A stretch of DNA of 64,000 nt from Candidatus Enterococcus willemsii (lineage in GTDB: Bacteria; Bacillota; Bacilli; Lactobacillales; Enterococcaceae). Below, piece by piece: positions 37,905 to 46,965 of this stretch (position 1 is its first letter; the number at the start of each line of letters is the position of its first letter). Where the stretch lies: the NCBI RefSeq assembly GCF_009933335.1, contig NZ_MAEL01000035.1:62001-126000 (forward strand). The letters are read 5' to 3'. The notes beneath the pieces are model-generated. The model had not been told where the DNA came from, did no database searches, and saw only the letters and a program-made list of their open reading frames with translations. The position numbers and the translations under genes are program-made.

Positions 37905-39122
37905 ATGAATACAGGGAATATTGCGTTTATATTAATTTGTAGTGGTATGGTGAGTTTAATGACACCAGCACTCGCATTTTTTTACGGGGGATTAGAACGT
38001 CGTAAAAACATTTTGAATACAATGATGATGGTTATTTGTACGATGGGATTGGCTTCGGTGTTATGGATTATGATTGGTTATTCACTTTCATTTGGAGGAG
38101 AGGGATTGTTTATCGGTAATTTTGATCATCTCTTTTTCCAAAATGTCTCGTTAACAGAAGGTGAGACGATTCCAGAAGCGTTGTTTGCAGCATTTCAAAT
38201 GATGTTTGCACTGATTTCAACGGCAATTATCACTGGATCAGTAGCCGGTCGGATGCGTTTTTCAGCTATTTTTTTATTTTTAACCTTTTGGTTAGTGTTG
38301 GTTTATTTTCCAATGGCTCATATGGTATGGGGCGGTGGATTTTTAGAAGAAATTGGTTCGATTGACTTTGCTGGCGGGAATGTCGTGCATATTAGTTCAG
38401 GGATTTCAGGCGTGGTTTTAGCATTGATGGTTGGCAAGCGTCGCGAATTTCACCAGACAGAATATCGTCCGCATAATATTCCATTTATTGTTTTAGGTGC
38501 AGGTTTATTATGGTTTGGTTGGTTTGGTTTTAATGCAGGTTCGGCTTTAGCGGCAGATGGCTTGGCAATTCATGCGTTATTAACGACTAATACAGCAGCT
38601 GCCAGTGGCATGCTCTCATGGATGCTCGTTGAAAAATTAGTCATCGGTAAACCAACAATTGTTGGCGCATGTACCGGTGCAATTGTTGGTTTGGTTTGTA
38701 TCACACCGGGGGCTGGCTTTGTCTCTCTATGGTCTTCGCTAGTCATTGGTGCGATTGGTAGTCCTATTTGTTATTACTTTATTGCAAAAGTCAAACATCG
38801 TCTTGGTTTGGATGATGCCTTGGATGCATTTGGTTGTCATGGTGTTGGTGGGATTGTTGGAGGAATTTTAACAGGAATTTTCGCTGATCCAGCTGTCGGT
38901 GGCAAGACGGGACTACTTTATGGAGAAATAGGTTTATTTATGGCTCAATTAGAGAGTATTGTTTTTACGATTATCTTTGTAGCGGTTGTTAGTTTTGCGA
39001 TTATTTTTGTCATTAGTCGTTTGATGCCAATTCGTGTGACGGATAAAGAAGAGGCGTTAGGTATGGACCAAGCAGAACATGATGAAACAGCTTATCCAAC
39101 CTTTATGGGGTTAGATTCATAG
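37905..39122 (+). CDS. amtB: Ammonium transporter
   Basis: 405-residue Amt/Rh channel with eleven expected membrane helices. The pore twin histidines are at about residue 162 (VVHISSG) and 312 (GCHGVGG); AGSALAADGLA and FYGGLERRKN match the family. Strong AAGGAG site. Operon with the PII gene 17 bp downstream, which should gate the channel. Confidence 0.96.
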   Translation: MNTGNIAFILICSGMVSLMTPALAFFYGGLERRKNILNTMMMVICTMGLASVLWIMIGYSLSFGGEGLFIGNFDHLFFQNVSLTEGETIPEALFAAFQMMFALISTAIITGSVAGRMRFSAIFLFLTFWLVLVYFPMAHMVWGGGFLEEIGSIDFAGGNVVHISSGISGVVLALMVGKRREFHQTEYRPHNIPFIVLGAGLLWFGWFGFNAGSALAADGLAIHALLTTNTAAASGMLSWMLVEKLVIGKPTIVGACTGAIVGLVCITPGAGFVSLWSSLVIGAIGSPICYYFIAKVKHRLGLDDALDAFGCHGVGGIVGGILTGIFADPAVGGKTGLLYGEIGLFMAQLESIVFTIIFVAVVSFAIIFVISRLMPIRVTDKEEALGMDQAEHDETAYPTFMGLDS

Positions 39123-39139
39123 TCAAAGGAGGAAACTTT

Positions 39140-39481
39140 ATGAAAAAAATAGAAGCAATTATCCGTCAAGAAAAGTTAGAGGAAGTCAAAGCCGTATTAG
39201 ATGACACGTTTCATATTAGTGGTATGACGGTCATGCAAGTATTAGGGCATGGGAATCAAAAAGGAGTAGCAGAATTTGTTCGTGGTCAAAAAATTATTCC
39301 AACCTTGTTACCAAAAGTTGCCTTGTGTTTAGTCGTGACTGATGAACAGGTCGAAGTGATTGCCAAAAAAATTATGGACACTTGCTACACAGGAGAAGTT
39401 GGCGATGGCAAAATTTTTATTTATGATGTAGCTGATGTGATTCGTATTCGTACGGGTGAACGTGGTTTGGATGCGATTTAA
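39140..39481 (+). CDS. glnK: PII nitrogen-regulatory protein
   Basis: 113-residue PII trimer subunit, sensing 2-oxoglutarate and ATP/ADP and blocking AmtB when nitrogen is plentiful. Core is intact (MKKIEAIIRQEKLEEVKAVL, C-terminal GEVGDGKIFIYDVADVIRIRTGERG). In the T-loop the uridylylation Tyr-51 is replaced by Val (AEFVRG versus ELYRG), so control is by effector binding only. Confidence 0.94.
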   Translation: MKKIEAIIRQEKLEEVKAVLDDTFHISGMTVMQVLGHGNQKGVAEFVRGQKIIPTLLPKVALCLVVTDEQVEVIAKKIMDTCYTGEVGDGKIFIYDVADVIRIRTGERGLDAI

Positions 39482-39485
39482 AGAG

Positions 39486-39527
39486 AAAAAAGCTCACACG
39501 ATATTTCCAACGTGTGAGCTTTTTTTA
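39486..39527. terminator. Bidirectional terminator between glnK and treR
   Basis: Perfect 15-bp stem (39486-39500 with 39511-39525), 10-nt loop, A and T tails. Confidence 0.94.
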
Positions 39528-40241
39528 ATTTTTACGTCGTCTCGCAAAATCGACAAAGCGGAACTTGTCTAAGCGATGGATAGATTCAGTATATTCAAAA
39601 CAACGGGTATCTTCCAAGTAGACCAAACTACGAACGGTTACGACATGTTGGTCTTCTGGATGTAAGTCCATTAAGTCACGTAATTCTTTGTTTACAGGGT
39701 CAACCGTAATTTCTTTTTGTGCATAAGAAATATCTAAACCTAAATCATTCTCAAAATAATCATAAATCGATTGTTGTGCTTTGTTTTTCGGTAATTCTGG
39801 GACGATGTCGGCAATTAAATAATCTTTGTCTAGAATGACGACTTGACCATCAATACGACGTTGCCGAATTAAACGCCACGCTTCGGCAGCAACCGGCCAT
39901 TCTGTAATATCATGAAGTGACGGGGACACTGCAATTTTGCGAATCTCAACGACGCTTGTTTCACTTGGAATTTGTTGGGCAGTTTGTAATTCCTTGAAAC
40001 TCGTCAATCCCGAAATTGGAAAGTCAAAGCGGTTCAAATCTAATACAATCGAACCTTTCCCTTGTTTCTTTTGAATATATCCAGCATCTCGTAACAGGTT
40101 CAACGCTTTACGAACAGTTTCGCGAGAGACGTTGTAGATTTTAATTAATTGATTTTCACTCGGCAACAGAGTATGTGGCGGATATTCTTTCGCTAGTATC
40201 TTCTGTTCCAAATCTAAAAAAATCTCTTTGAATTTATTCAT
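39525..40241 (-). CDS. treR: Trehalose operon repressor, GntR family
   Basis: 238-residue GntR/HutC-type repressor. N-terminal winged helix (LPSENQLIKIYNVSRETVRKALNLLRDAGYIQKKQGKGSIV, about residues 26-66) and C-terminal UTRA ligand domain with the TreR-type ISGLTSFKEL and DYFENDLGLDISYA segments. Binds trehalose 6-phosphate by precedent. Two TreR-type operators are found 3.4 kb upstream between trePP and the PTS gene. Confidence 0.9.
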   Translation of the reverse strand: MNKFKEIFLDLEQKILAKEYPPHTLLPSENQLIKIYNVSRETVRKALNLLRDAGYIQKKQGKGSIVLDLNRFDFPISGLTSFKELQTAQQIPSETSVVEIRKIAVSPSLHDITEWPVAAEAWRLIRQRRIDGQVVILDKDYLIADIVPELPKNKAQQSIYDYFENDLGLDISYAQKEITVDPVNKELRDLMDLHPEDQHVVTVRSLVYLEDTRCFEYTESIHRLDKFRFVDFARRRKN

Positions 40242-40294
40242 GGCGCAACCTCCTCTCAGTCATTATAACGACAGGCAAGGTCGAAAGCAACCAA

Positions 40295-40945
40295 CTATTT
40301 TTGTAAAAGCTCGTCAATTGATAAATCAGTTAATTCATGAACAATCACATCTGCACCATGGAGTTCTTCACCAGAATAAACACCAACGGCATACATACCT
40401 GCTGCTTTGATACCATCTAAGCCTGCTTGGGCATCTTCAAAACCAACCGCTTCAGCAGGCGTGATATTGATTGCTTCTGCTGCACGAATGAAAATTTCAG
40501 GGTCAGGTTTCCCTTTTGTTAAGGTAGCTGGATCAACAATTGCTGCAAATGCCTCTCGGACGGCTAATTTTTCTAGAATGAACGGCGCATTTTTAGAAGC
40601 AGAAGCAATGGCACATGGAATATTTTTTTCATTGGCTTCATCTAAAAAGGCCTTCACACCAGGTAATAAATCATCCGGTGTTAAATCTTGTAAGAGTTCA
40701 ACATAGTGGGTATTTTTTTTCGTCGCAAGTTCTTCTTTTTCGGCTTCGGTATATTTATCCGCTTGGTTGCCATAAGCTAAAATCCGCTCCAATGAATCCA
40801 TTCGGCTGATACCTTTTAATTGTTCATTGAATTTTAAGTCAATACTGATACCTAATTCATCAGCTAAGTCTTTCCATGCTAAATAATGGAATTTTGCAGT
40901 ATCTGTAATAACACCATCTAAATCAAAAACAAATCCTTTTTTCAT
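40295..40945 (-). CDS. pgmB: Beta-phosphoglucomutase
   Basis: 216-residue HAD-fold mutase converting beta-glucose 1-phosphate to glucose 6-phosphate. Nucleophile motif GFVFDLDGVITDTAKFH, cap residues GISRMDSLERIL, motif II ASASKN, KGKPDPEIF, GFEDAQAG. ATG at 40945 follows AAGGAGTG. Encoded directly downstream of the GH65 phosphorylase whose product it uses. Confidence 0.95.
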   Translation of the reverse strand: MKKGFVFDLDGVITDTAKFHYLAWKDLADELGISIDLKFNEQLKGISRMDSLERILAYGNQADKYTEAEKEELATKKNTHYVELLQDLTPDDLLPGVKAFLDEANEKNIPCAIASASKNAPFILEKLAVREAFAAIVDPATLTKGKPDPEIFIRAAEAINITPAEAVGFEDAQAGLDGIKAAGMYAVGVYSGEELHGADVIVHELTDLSIDELLQK

Positions 40946-40960
40946 GTTGTTGTACACTCC

Positions 40961-43579
40961 TTAGTAATTAATAGTAGTTGGTTGATTAGCAACCAATTTA
41001 ATTGTCTGACCATTTACATCTACTTCAGTATCTTGGTCAACGTTTAATGTTAGTGTTTCTTTAGTCACAGCGACTTGGAAATTCACTTGACGAATCGTTA
41101 AGTGGAAGTCGATAGTCTCCCAAGCTGCAGGTAGATTTGGTGCAAAGCTCACACGCTGCGTACGAATATCTAAGCCGGCAAAGGTAGTCAATGGAATATA
41201 TAGCGTTGCTGCCATCACACCCGCGTGAATTCCTTCGGCCGTTGTTCCGCCTTGGATGTCACGATAATCTGAATACAACGCTTCTTGGTAGAGTTTCCAA
41301 GCTAATTCTTGATCATCAACCATAGCTGCTAATTGGGCATGAACAACACGAGATAACGTTGAACCGTGTGACGTACGTTCTAAATAATAATGTAAGTTAC
41401 GTTCCACATAATCTTCCGGTAACGTATAATCTAAATCTTCTAAAATCAAACGGACTTGTTCTTTAGAGAAATTGTAGAAGATCATTAAACTATCGGCTTG
41501 TTTTGCAACTTTATACGTATCGGCTGATTTTCCTTCGGCATTCAAAATGCGGTCCATACGATAAATATTGCCATATTTTTCTTGATAATGTGCCCAATCC
41601 AAATCATCTAAGTCAAAGTAACCTTCAAATTGTGCAATAATACCGTCTTCATTGATTTCAAGTCCTAATTGATGCTTGATGGCTGCCATACTTTCTAGTG
41701 TTTGGTTGTCTACACCCGTTTTTTCTTGTATCTCTTGGAAAAGAGATGCAGGGAATTCTTGGTGTAAGTGAGCGATCTCTTCAAATAACCAAACGACCAT
41801 CATATTTGTATAGGCGTTATTTTTTAGACCACCTTGTTTAGAGTTTGGATAATTTTCATGGAATTCATCTGGGCCCATCACTTTATCAATGAAGTAACGA
41901 TTGGTCATCGTATCAAAGGTTGCGGCACTTTGCCAGAAATGCGCAATTTCTAACAACATTTCTAAGCCGTATTGTGCCATAAATTCCGTATCTTGAGTAT
42001 TGTGCCAATATTGCCAAACATTGTAGGCAATCGCTAAGGAAACATGACGTTGCAAGCGACTGTGATCTTCTTTCCATTCACCGCTGATTGGATTTAAGTG
42101 TAATTCTTGTGATTGTTCTGTACCATCTAGACCAGATTGCCAAGGAAACATAGCGCCTTGATAACCGGCTTTTTGGGCATCTTTTTTCGCCATATCCAAG
42201 CGACGGTAGCGATACATCAGCAATTCTTTGGCAGTTTCTGGAAAATGAATAGTGTAGAACGGTAAAATAAATAATTCATCCCAGAAAATATGTCCACGAT
42301 AAGCTTCTCCATGTAAGCCACGTGCAGTCACGCTAGCATCCAAGTTTTGGTTTCCATTTGGTGAAGCCGAAGCAAGTAAATGGAAGGTATGCAAGTTTAG
42401 CATTTTTTGAGACATTAAATCGCCAGTAATTTCAATGCCAGCTGTCTCCCATAAATCAGCCCATGCTTGTGCAGAAGCTTGATAGCTTTCCTCAAACGTT
42501 GGGAATTCTTGTGTAAAGTCAATCGGAGGAACACTTTCTTCCTGACGATATTGGTGCACGTGGACTGTTTTTTCGAATGTATACGCTGTTTGCTCGGTTG
42601 CTTGAACAGGTACTTGTTGACGAAGAATGTTGGCTGATTGTTCTGTAGTTAAATGAGACAATAATTCTTTTTCACCGTGTAATTTGGCTTGTTGAACAAC
42701 GGTAATCTTAGAAGTCGTTGTAACTGCTGTTAGCGCCATGTTTGTTTCAGCAACTTGTTTATCAACTACATCTAAATGATGATGGGTCAAACTACGGTAA
42801 CGGGCGACATTATAGTTGTATACATCGCCATCTGCTTCTGAGACAAATAATACTTCACCAGAGAAATTAAGTGGTGTGAATGTATAGGAAATATTGAATT
42901 GATGAACATTTGCCATACTTGCTATTTTTTTCGTATGAATGGCCAATTCTTTGCCAGTTGTTAAGCGCAAGACAATCCACGCTTCAAATAAACCTGTTTT
43001 TAAATCTAGTCGGCGTTTCATCGAAAGAACGGTATTATTCGCAATATCTACACGTTCACCGTCAACTACTAAATACATTTTTTGTAAATTCGGTGCATTG
43101 ACAAAATCTTCATTATAAATCGTACGATCCGCAACTTGTGAAGCCACGCTATTGTAAAGACTAGCTAGATAAAGTGCAGGGTAGTTTTCTTCAGCAATTT
43201 CCATTTCAGGCGTTGTGCCTCGCAAACCCATAAAGCCATTTCCGACTGTTAATAAGGATTCTACAGAGTATTCATCTTTTCCTGGCGTATATCCATGGTA
43301 AACAACTTCCCAAGGGATTGTTGCTGCTTGTGTTTCAAAATCGCCTACTACAAAAGGGATATTTAATGTTTCTGTTAAATATTGTGATAATTCAATCGTT
43401 CGTCCATCTAAATTAACAACAGATTCTGTTTCGACTGTTCCCCCAGTTACCTCATGTTGTGGAATTTCTGCTACTAATTGCGCAAGTCGGTCCGTTAGCT
43501 CTCCTTCAAAAACAGTTTGTGTCCCGTCTGCCCAAGTTGCTTGCCATTGTGGTTGCAATTGTAAATGCACCTTCGTCAT
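40961..43579 (-). CDS. trePP: Glycoside hydrolase family 65 phosphorylase, likely trehalose-6-phosphate phosphorylase
   Basis: 872-residue GH65 enzyme. Catalytic segment GPDEFHENYPNSKQGG (proposed general acid Glu about residue 572) and phosphate-site region HGSTLSRVVHAQLAA are present. It probably splits trehalose 6-phosphate with phosphate to beta-glucose 1-phosphate and glucose 6-phosphate, since its neighbours are treR, a trehalose-type PTS and pgmB. About 95 N-terminal residues precede the usual GH65 start, making it longer than maltose phosphorylase (about 760). ATG 43579 has GAGGAGG. Maltose phosphorylase is the alternative. Confidence 0.85.
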   Translation of the reverse strand: MTKVHLQLQPQWQATWADGTQTVFEGELTDRLAQLVAEIPQHEVTGGTVETESVVNLDGRTIELSQYLTETLNIPFVVGDFETQAATIPWEVVYHGYTPGKDEYSVESLLTVGNGFMGLRGTTPEMEIAEENYPALYLASLYNSVASQVADRTIYNEDFVNAPNLQKMYLVVDGERVDIANNTVLSMKRRLDLKTGLFEAWIVLRLTTGKELAIHTKKIASMANVHQFNISYTFTPLNFSGEVLFVSEADGDVYNYNVARYRSLTHHHLDVVDKQVAETNMALTAVTTTSKITVVQQAKLHGEKELLSHLTTEQSANILRQQVPVQATEQTAYTFEKTVHVHQYRQEESVPPIDFTQEFPTFEESYQASAQAWADLWETAGIEITGDLMSQKMLNLHTFHLLASASPNGNQNLDASVTARGLHGEAYRGHIFWDELFILPFYTIHFPETAKELLMYRYRRLDMAKKDAQKAGYQGAMFPWQSGLDGTEQSQELHLNPISGEWKEDHSRLQRHVSLAIAYNVWQYWHNTQDTEFMAQYGLEMLLEIAHFWQSAATFDTMTNRYFIDKVMGPDEFHENYPNSKQGGLKNNAYTNMMVVWLFEEIAHLHQEFPASLFQEIQEKTGVDNQTLESMAAIKHQLGLEINEDGIIAQFEGYFDLDDLDWAHYQEKYGNIYRMDRILNAEGKSADTYKVAKQADSLMIFYNFSKEQVRLILEDLDYTLPEDYVERNLHYYLERTSHGSTLSRVVHAQLAAMVDDQELAWKLYQEALYSDYRDIQGGTTAEGIHAGVMAATLYIPLTTFAGLDIRTQRVSFAPNLPAAWETIDFHLTIRQVNFQVAVTKETLTLNVDQDTEVDVNGQTIKLVANQPTTINY

Positions 43580-43597
43580 TTGTTTTCCTCCTCTTTC

Positions 43598-43609
43598 TTG
43601 TCTATACAT
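43598..43609. promoter_or_regulatory. TreR-type operator on the trePP side
   Basis: TTGTCTATACAT, 10 of 12 match to the B. subtilis tre operator TTGTATATACAA, between the trePP -10 and its ribosome site. Confidence 0.6.
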
Positions 43610-43617
43610 GTGAGTAA

Positions 43618-43646
43618 AGTATAACGGAAAATGAAAGCTATTACAA
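43618..43646 (-). promoter_or_regulatory. trePP-pgmB-treR promoter
   Basis: Minus strand: TTGTAA (43646-43641), 17 bp, TATACT (43623-43618). A weak cre-like TGAAAGCTATTACA overlaps the -35 (43632-43645), but its central CG is CT. Confidence 0.75.
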
Positions 43647-43758
43647 ATAGTAAATGTATTTTTTTTTAAAAGAAAAGAAAAAAATAGAAAATAAGCTGAA
43701 ATTTATCAGAATGAATGCTGATATATCAACATTTATATTCTTTTTTAAAATAAAAAAG

Positions 43759-43772
43759 ATAAAACGCTTGCA
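43759..43772. promoter_or_regulatory. cre site (CcpA) at the trehalose PTS promoter
   Basis: ATAAAACGCTTGCA matches TGWAARCGYTWNCW at 12 of 14 positions and overlaps the -35 at 43768-43773. Confidence 0.65.
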
Positions 43773-43796
43773 ATCTGAGGTAATAGAGGTTATTAT
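43768..43796 (+). promoter_or_regulatory. Trehalose PTS promoter
   Basis: TTGCAA, 17 bp, TATTAT (43791-43796). Confidence 0.7.
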
Positions 43797-43812
43797 AAGC
43801 ATGTTAATAAAC

Positions 43813-43824
43813 ATGTATATACAA
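43813..43824. promoter_or_regulatory. TreR-type operator on the PTS side
   Basis: ATGTATATACAA, 11 of 12 match to the tre operator, 17 bp downstream of the PTS -10. Confidence 0.75.
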
Positions 43825-43845
43825 TTAATGTTAGGAGGATGTATT

Positions 43846-45873
43846 ATGGGAAAGTATCAAGCTGATGCAGAGAAACTGTTGGAGTTGGTTGGGGGTAAAG
43901 AAAATATTGCCGCAGTCACACACTGTGCGACACGTATGCGTTTTGTGCTAAATGATCCATCGAAAGCTGATGAAAAATCAATTGAAGATATTTCATCTGT
44001 TAAAGGAATGTTTACCAATGCAGGACAGTTTCAAGTCATTATTGGCAACGATGTTTCAACGTTCTACAATGATTTTACAGCGGTTTCAGGAATTGAAGGC
44101 GTTTCAAAAGAACAAGGAAAAGCATTGGCTAAACAAAACCAAAATATGCTACAACGTGTCATTGCAGTCTTAGCCGAAATTTTTACACCATTATTACCAG
44201 CTATTATTGTCGGTGGTTTAATTTTAGGATTCCGTAATTTATTAGAAGGCGTACAAATTGAGGCATTAGGACAAAAAATTGTCGATGGCGTGGCGATGAC
44301 CAATGCTGATGGCACACCAATTTATCAAACAATTGTCGATGTATCTCAATTTTGGTCAGGAGTGAATCATTTCTTATGGTTACCAGGGGAAGCAATTTTC
44401 CACTTCTTACCAGTTGGTATTACTTGGAGTATCACACGTAAAATGGGAACAACTCAAATTCTAGGGATTGTCCTAGGGATTACTTTGGTATCTCCTCAAT
44501 TGTTAAATGCCTATGCTGTAAATGGTACAGCAGCAGCCGACATTCCATTTTGGGATTTTGGTTTCGCACAAGTGAATATGATTGGATATCAAGCACAAGT
44601 TATACCTGCAATGTTAGCAGCCTTTACCTTAGTTTACCTAGAGAAATTCTTTAGACCAAGAATTCCAGAAGCAGTATCAATGATTTTTGTTCCATTATTC
44701 TCGCTATTGCCAGCGATTTTCTTTGCACATACGATTTTAGGACCAATTGGTTGGAAAATCGGAACAGGTATTTCTTATATTGTAAATGCTGGTTTAGAGT
44801 CACCAATTTCATGGTTGTTTAGTGCAATTTTTGGTGCGGTTTATGCACCATTAGTTATTACAGGGTTGCACCATACAACACTAGCAATCGACTCACAGCT
44901 GATTGCTGACTTCGGGACAACCAACTTATGGCCAATGATTGCTTTATCAAATATTGCGCAAGGTGCAGCCGTCTTTGCTGTCTTATTCTTGCACCGTAAA
45001 GATACAAAAGAAAAAGAAATTTCATTGCCATCAGGTATTTCTTCTTGGTTAGGTGTTACCGAACCCGCAATGTTTGGGATTAACTTGAAATACGTTTATC
45101 CATTTGTGGCAGCAATGATTGGTTCTGGAATTGCTGGCATGTTTAGTAACATTATGGGAGTTCGTGCCAATGCTATCGGTGTCGGTGGTCTACCAGGAAT
45201 CTTAGCTATCAACGGAAATATTGGTGGTGGTTGGTTTGCCTTTACAATAGCGATGATTATTGCGATTGTGGTACCATTTGTCTTAACCATTTTCTTCCGC
45301 CAACAAGGTATTTTTAATAAAATTGATCGTGTGGGAGCGCAAGTCGTTACACCTGACGGAGCAGTTGTTGATGCACCAGAAATTAGTTCTGCAAACACAC
45401 TTCCTACAGAAAGCACGACAGAAGAATTATTCGCAACCGCTAACGGAACAGTCGTAGCAATTACTGAAGTTTCTGACCCTGTTTTTTCACAAAAAATGAT
45501 GGGTGATGGCTATGCAGTTCGTCCAACAGATAATCATGTGTATTCGCCTGTCTATGGCACCGTAACAAGTGTGTTTGATACAAAACATGCCATTGGTATT
45601 TTAACACCAGGTGGCGCAGAGGTACTGGTTCACATGGGATTAGATACAGTTGAATTGAAAGGTGCGCCATTCAATGTCAAGGTCAAAGCTGGGGACAGTG
45701 TAACGCCAGAAACGGAAATTGCCGAAATGGATTTAGATGCTGTCACTGCAGCAGGCAAACAAACAGATATTCTGACTGTTTTAACCAATGCCGAAAAAGT
45801 AGCAAACTTAGAAATTACAGGCTTAGGTGAAACCACAGCAGGTAAAGTAATCGGTCAAGCTGAAATGAAATAA
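43846..45873 (+). CDS. treP: Trehalose PTS permease EIIBCA
   Basis: 675-residue PTS transporter importing trehalose as trehalose 6-phosphate. Domains: EIIB (about 1-85, phospho-Cys in VTHCATRMRF), EIIC membrane domain (about 105-460), EIIA-glucose type domain (about 515-670, active His in VHMGLDTVELKG). ATG at 43846 has AGGAGG; the frame is open from 43654 but that part lies upstream of or within the promoter. Divergent from trePP-pgmB. Confidence 0.9.
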   Translation: MGKYQADAEKLLELVGGKENIAAVTHCATRMRFVLNDPSKADEKSIEDISSVKGMFTNAGQFQVIIGNDVSTFYNDFTAVSGIEGVSKEQGKALAKQNQNMLQRVIAVLAEIFTPLLPAIIVGGLILGFRNLLEGVQIEALGQKIVDGVAMTNADGTPIYQTIVDVSQFWSGVNHFLWLPGEAIFHFLPVGITWSITRKMGTTQILGIVLGITLVSPQLLNAYAVNGTAAADIPFWDFGFAQVNMIGYQAQVIPAMLAAFTLVYLEKFFRPRIPEAVSMIFVPLFSLLPAIFFAHTILGPIGWKIGTGISYIVNAGLESPISWLFSAIFGAVYAPLVITGLHHTTLAIDSQLIADFGTTNLWPMIALSNIAQGAAVFAVLFLHRKDTKEKEISLPSGISSWLGVTEPAMFGINLKYVYPFVAAMIGSGIAGMFSNIMGVRANAIGVGGLPGILAINGNIGGGWFAFTIAMIIAIVVPFVLTIFFRQQGIFNKIDRVGAQVVTPDGAVVDAPEISSANTLPTESTTEELFATANGTVVAITEVSDPVFSQKMMGDGYAVRPTDNHVYSPVYGTVTSVFDTKHAIGILTPGGAEVLVHMGLDTVELKGAPFNVKVKAGDSVTPETEIAEMDLDAVTAAGKQTDILTVLTNAEKVANLEITGLGETTAGKVIGQAEMK

Positions 45874-45875
45874 TT

Positions 45876-45913
45876 AAAAAGAGCTTTCAACGATGGTTGA
45901 AAGCTCTTTTTTG
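45876..45913 (+). terminator. Terminator after PTS gene
   Basis: Perfect 16-bp stem with a GATG tetraloop, then T6. Confidence 0.95.
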
Positions 45914-45991
45914 TAATATCGTGGCAAGATTGTCCTTGCTTACGAATCTGCGCTATGCTATGGTTTTAGTGAAATGGAAAGGATGGATGGC

Positions 45992-46795
45992 ATGGTAAAG
46001 TTAGTAGCAGTTGATATGGATGGAACTTTTTTAAGTAGTCAAAAAACTTATGATAAAAAGCGTTTTGAACAAATTTTTGCAGAGTTAAACCAACGAGACA
46101 TTAAGTTTGTCGTTGCCAGTGGGAACCAATATGCGCAACTGACTTCCTTTTTTCCAGAGATTCGTGACGAAATTACCTTCGTTGCTGAAAATGGAGTATT
46201 GATTATTGATCAAGGGGAACTAATTCATGAAAATCATTTTGATCCGCAAACAGTGCAACGCATTATCCAATTTTTACGCAAAGAGCATCCTGATGTGAAT
46301 ATGGTGCTAAATGGGATTAAGAGTGCCTATATTGAACGGACACAACCAGAAGCGTTTCAACAATTTGTGACCTTTTATTGCCATGCGTTAGAAAAAGTCG
46401 ATGATTTATTGGCATTAGATTTTGAAAATGAACGATATGTGAAGTTTGCGTTAGGTGTACCCGAAGCAAGAACGGAAGAAATTGCGCAAGCCATCTCTGA
46501 CGCTTTTCCTGAAGAAGCACGGGCTGTTTCTAGTGGGCATGGCAGTGTCGATATTATTTTGGCAGGGAAAGATAAAGCCAACGCGTTACAAGTACTAGCA
46601 GATTTATGGGAGATTCATCCGAGTGAAATGATGGCATTTGGGGATGGACACAATGATTTAGAAATGTTGCGTTATGTAGGTCACAGCTATGCGATGGCAA
46701 ATGGTGCTCCTGCGGTAAAAGAAGCGGCTAAAGCAACAGCACCGTCAAATGATGAAAGTGGTGTGTTGCAAGTGTTGGAAGAGTATTTAAGATAA
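45992..46795 (+). CDS. Cof-type HAD phosphatase
   Basis: 267-residue HAD superfamily IIB sugar/flavin phosphatase. Motifs: VAVDMDGTFL (nucleophile Asp), VVASGNQ, Lys in AGKDKANAL and FGDGHNDLEML. ATG at 45992 follows GGAAAGGATGG. Substrate cannot be told; it may serve sugar-phosphate detoxification next to the trehalose locus, but it has separate terminators on both sides. Confidence 0.88.
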   Translation: MVKLVAVDMDGTFLSSQKTYDKKRFEQIFAELNQRDIKFVVASGNQYAQLTSFFPEIRDEITFVAENGVLIIDQGELIHENHFDPQTVQRIIQFLRKEHPDVNMVLNGIKSAYIERTQPEAFQQFVTFYCHALEKVDDLLALDFENERYVKFALGVPEARTEEIAQAISDAFPEEARAVSSGHGSVDIILAGKDKANALQVLADLWEIHPSEMMAFGDGHNDLEMLRYVGHSYAMANGAPAVKEAAKATAPSNDESGVLQVLEEYLR

Positions 46796-46800
46796 GACAA

Positions 46801-46836
46801 AGAAAGCTTTCCCTTTTTGGTTGAAAGCTTTTTAAA
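46801..46836 (+). terminator. Terminator after HAD gene
   Basis: AAAGCTTTC/GAAAGCTTT stem with T run. Confidence 0.8.
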
Positions 46837-46965
46837 AGGCTTATTTTCATTTAAAATAAGTATCTATATAAATTTTCTTCCACAATTTAGTATGTTCTCA
46901 GTGCCTATGTAGGTGAAATTTGCTATGATAGAATACAACACGACTATTTTCGAGTAGGTGGAATT

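Noticed and set aside
43632-43645. Second cre site over the trePP -35
   Set aside because: Twelve of 14 positions match, but the central CG required by CcpA is CT; kept only as a remark.
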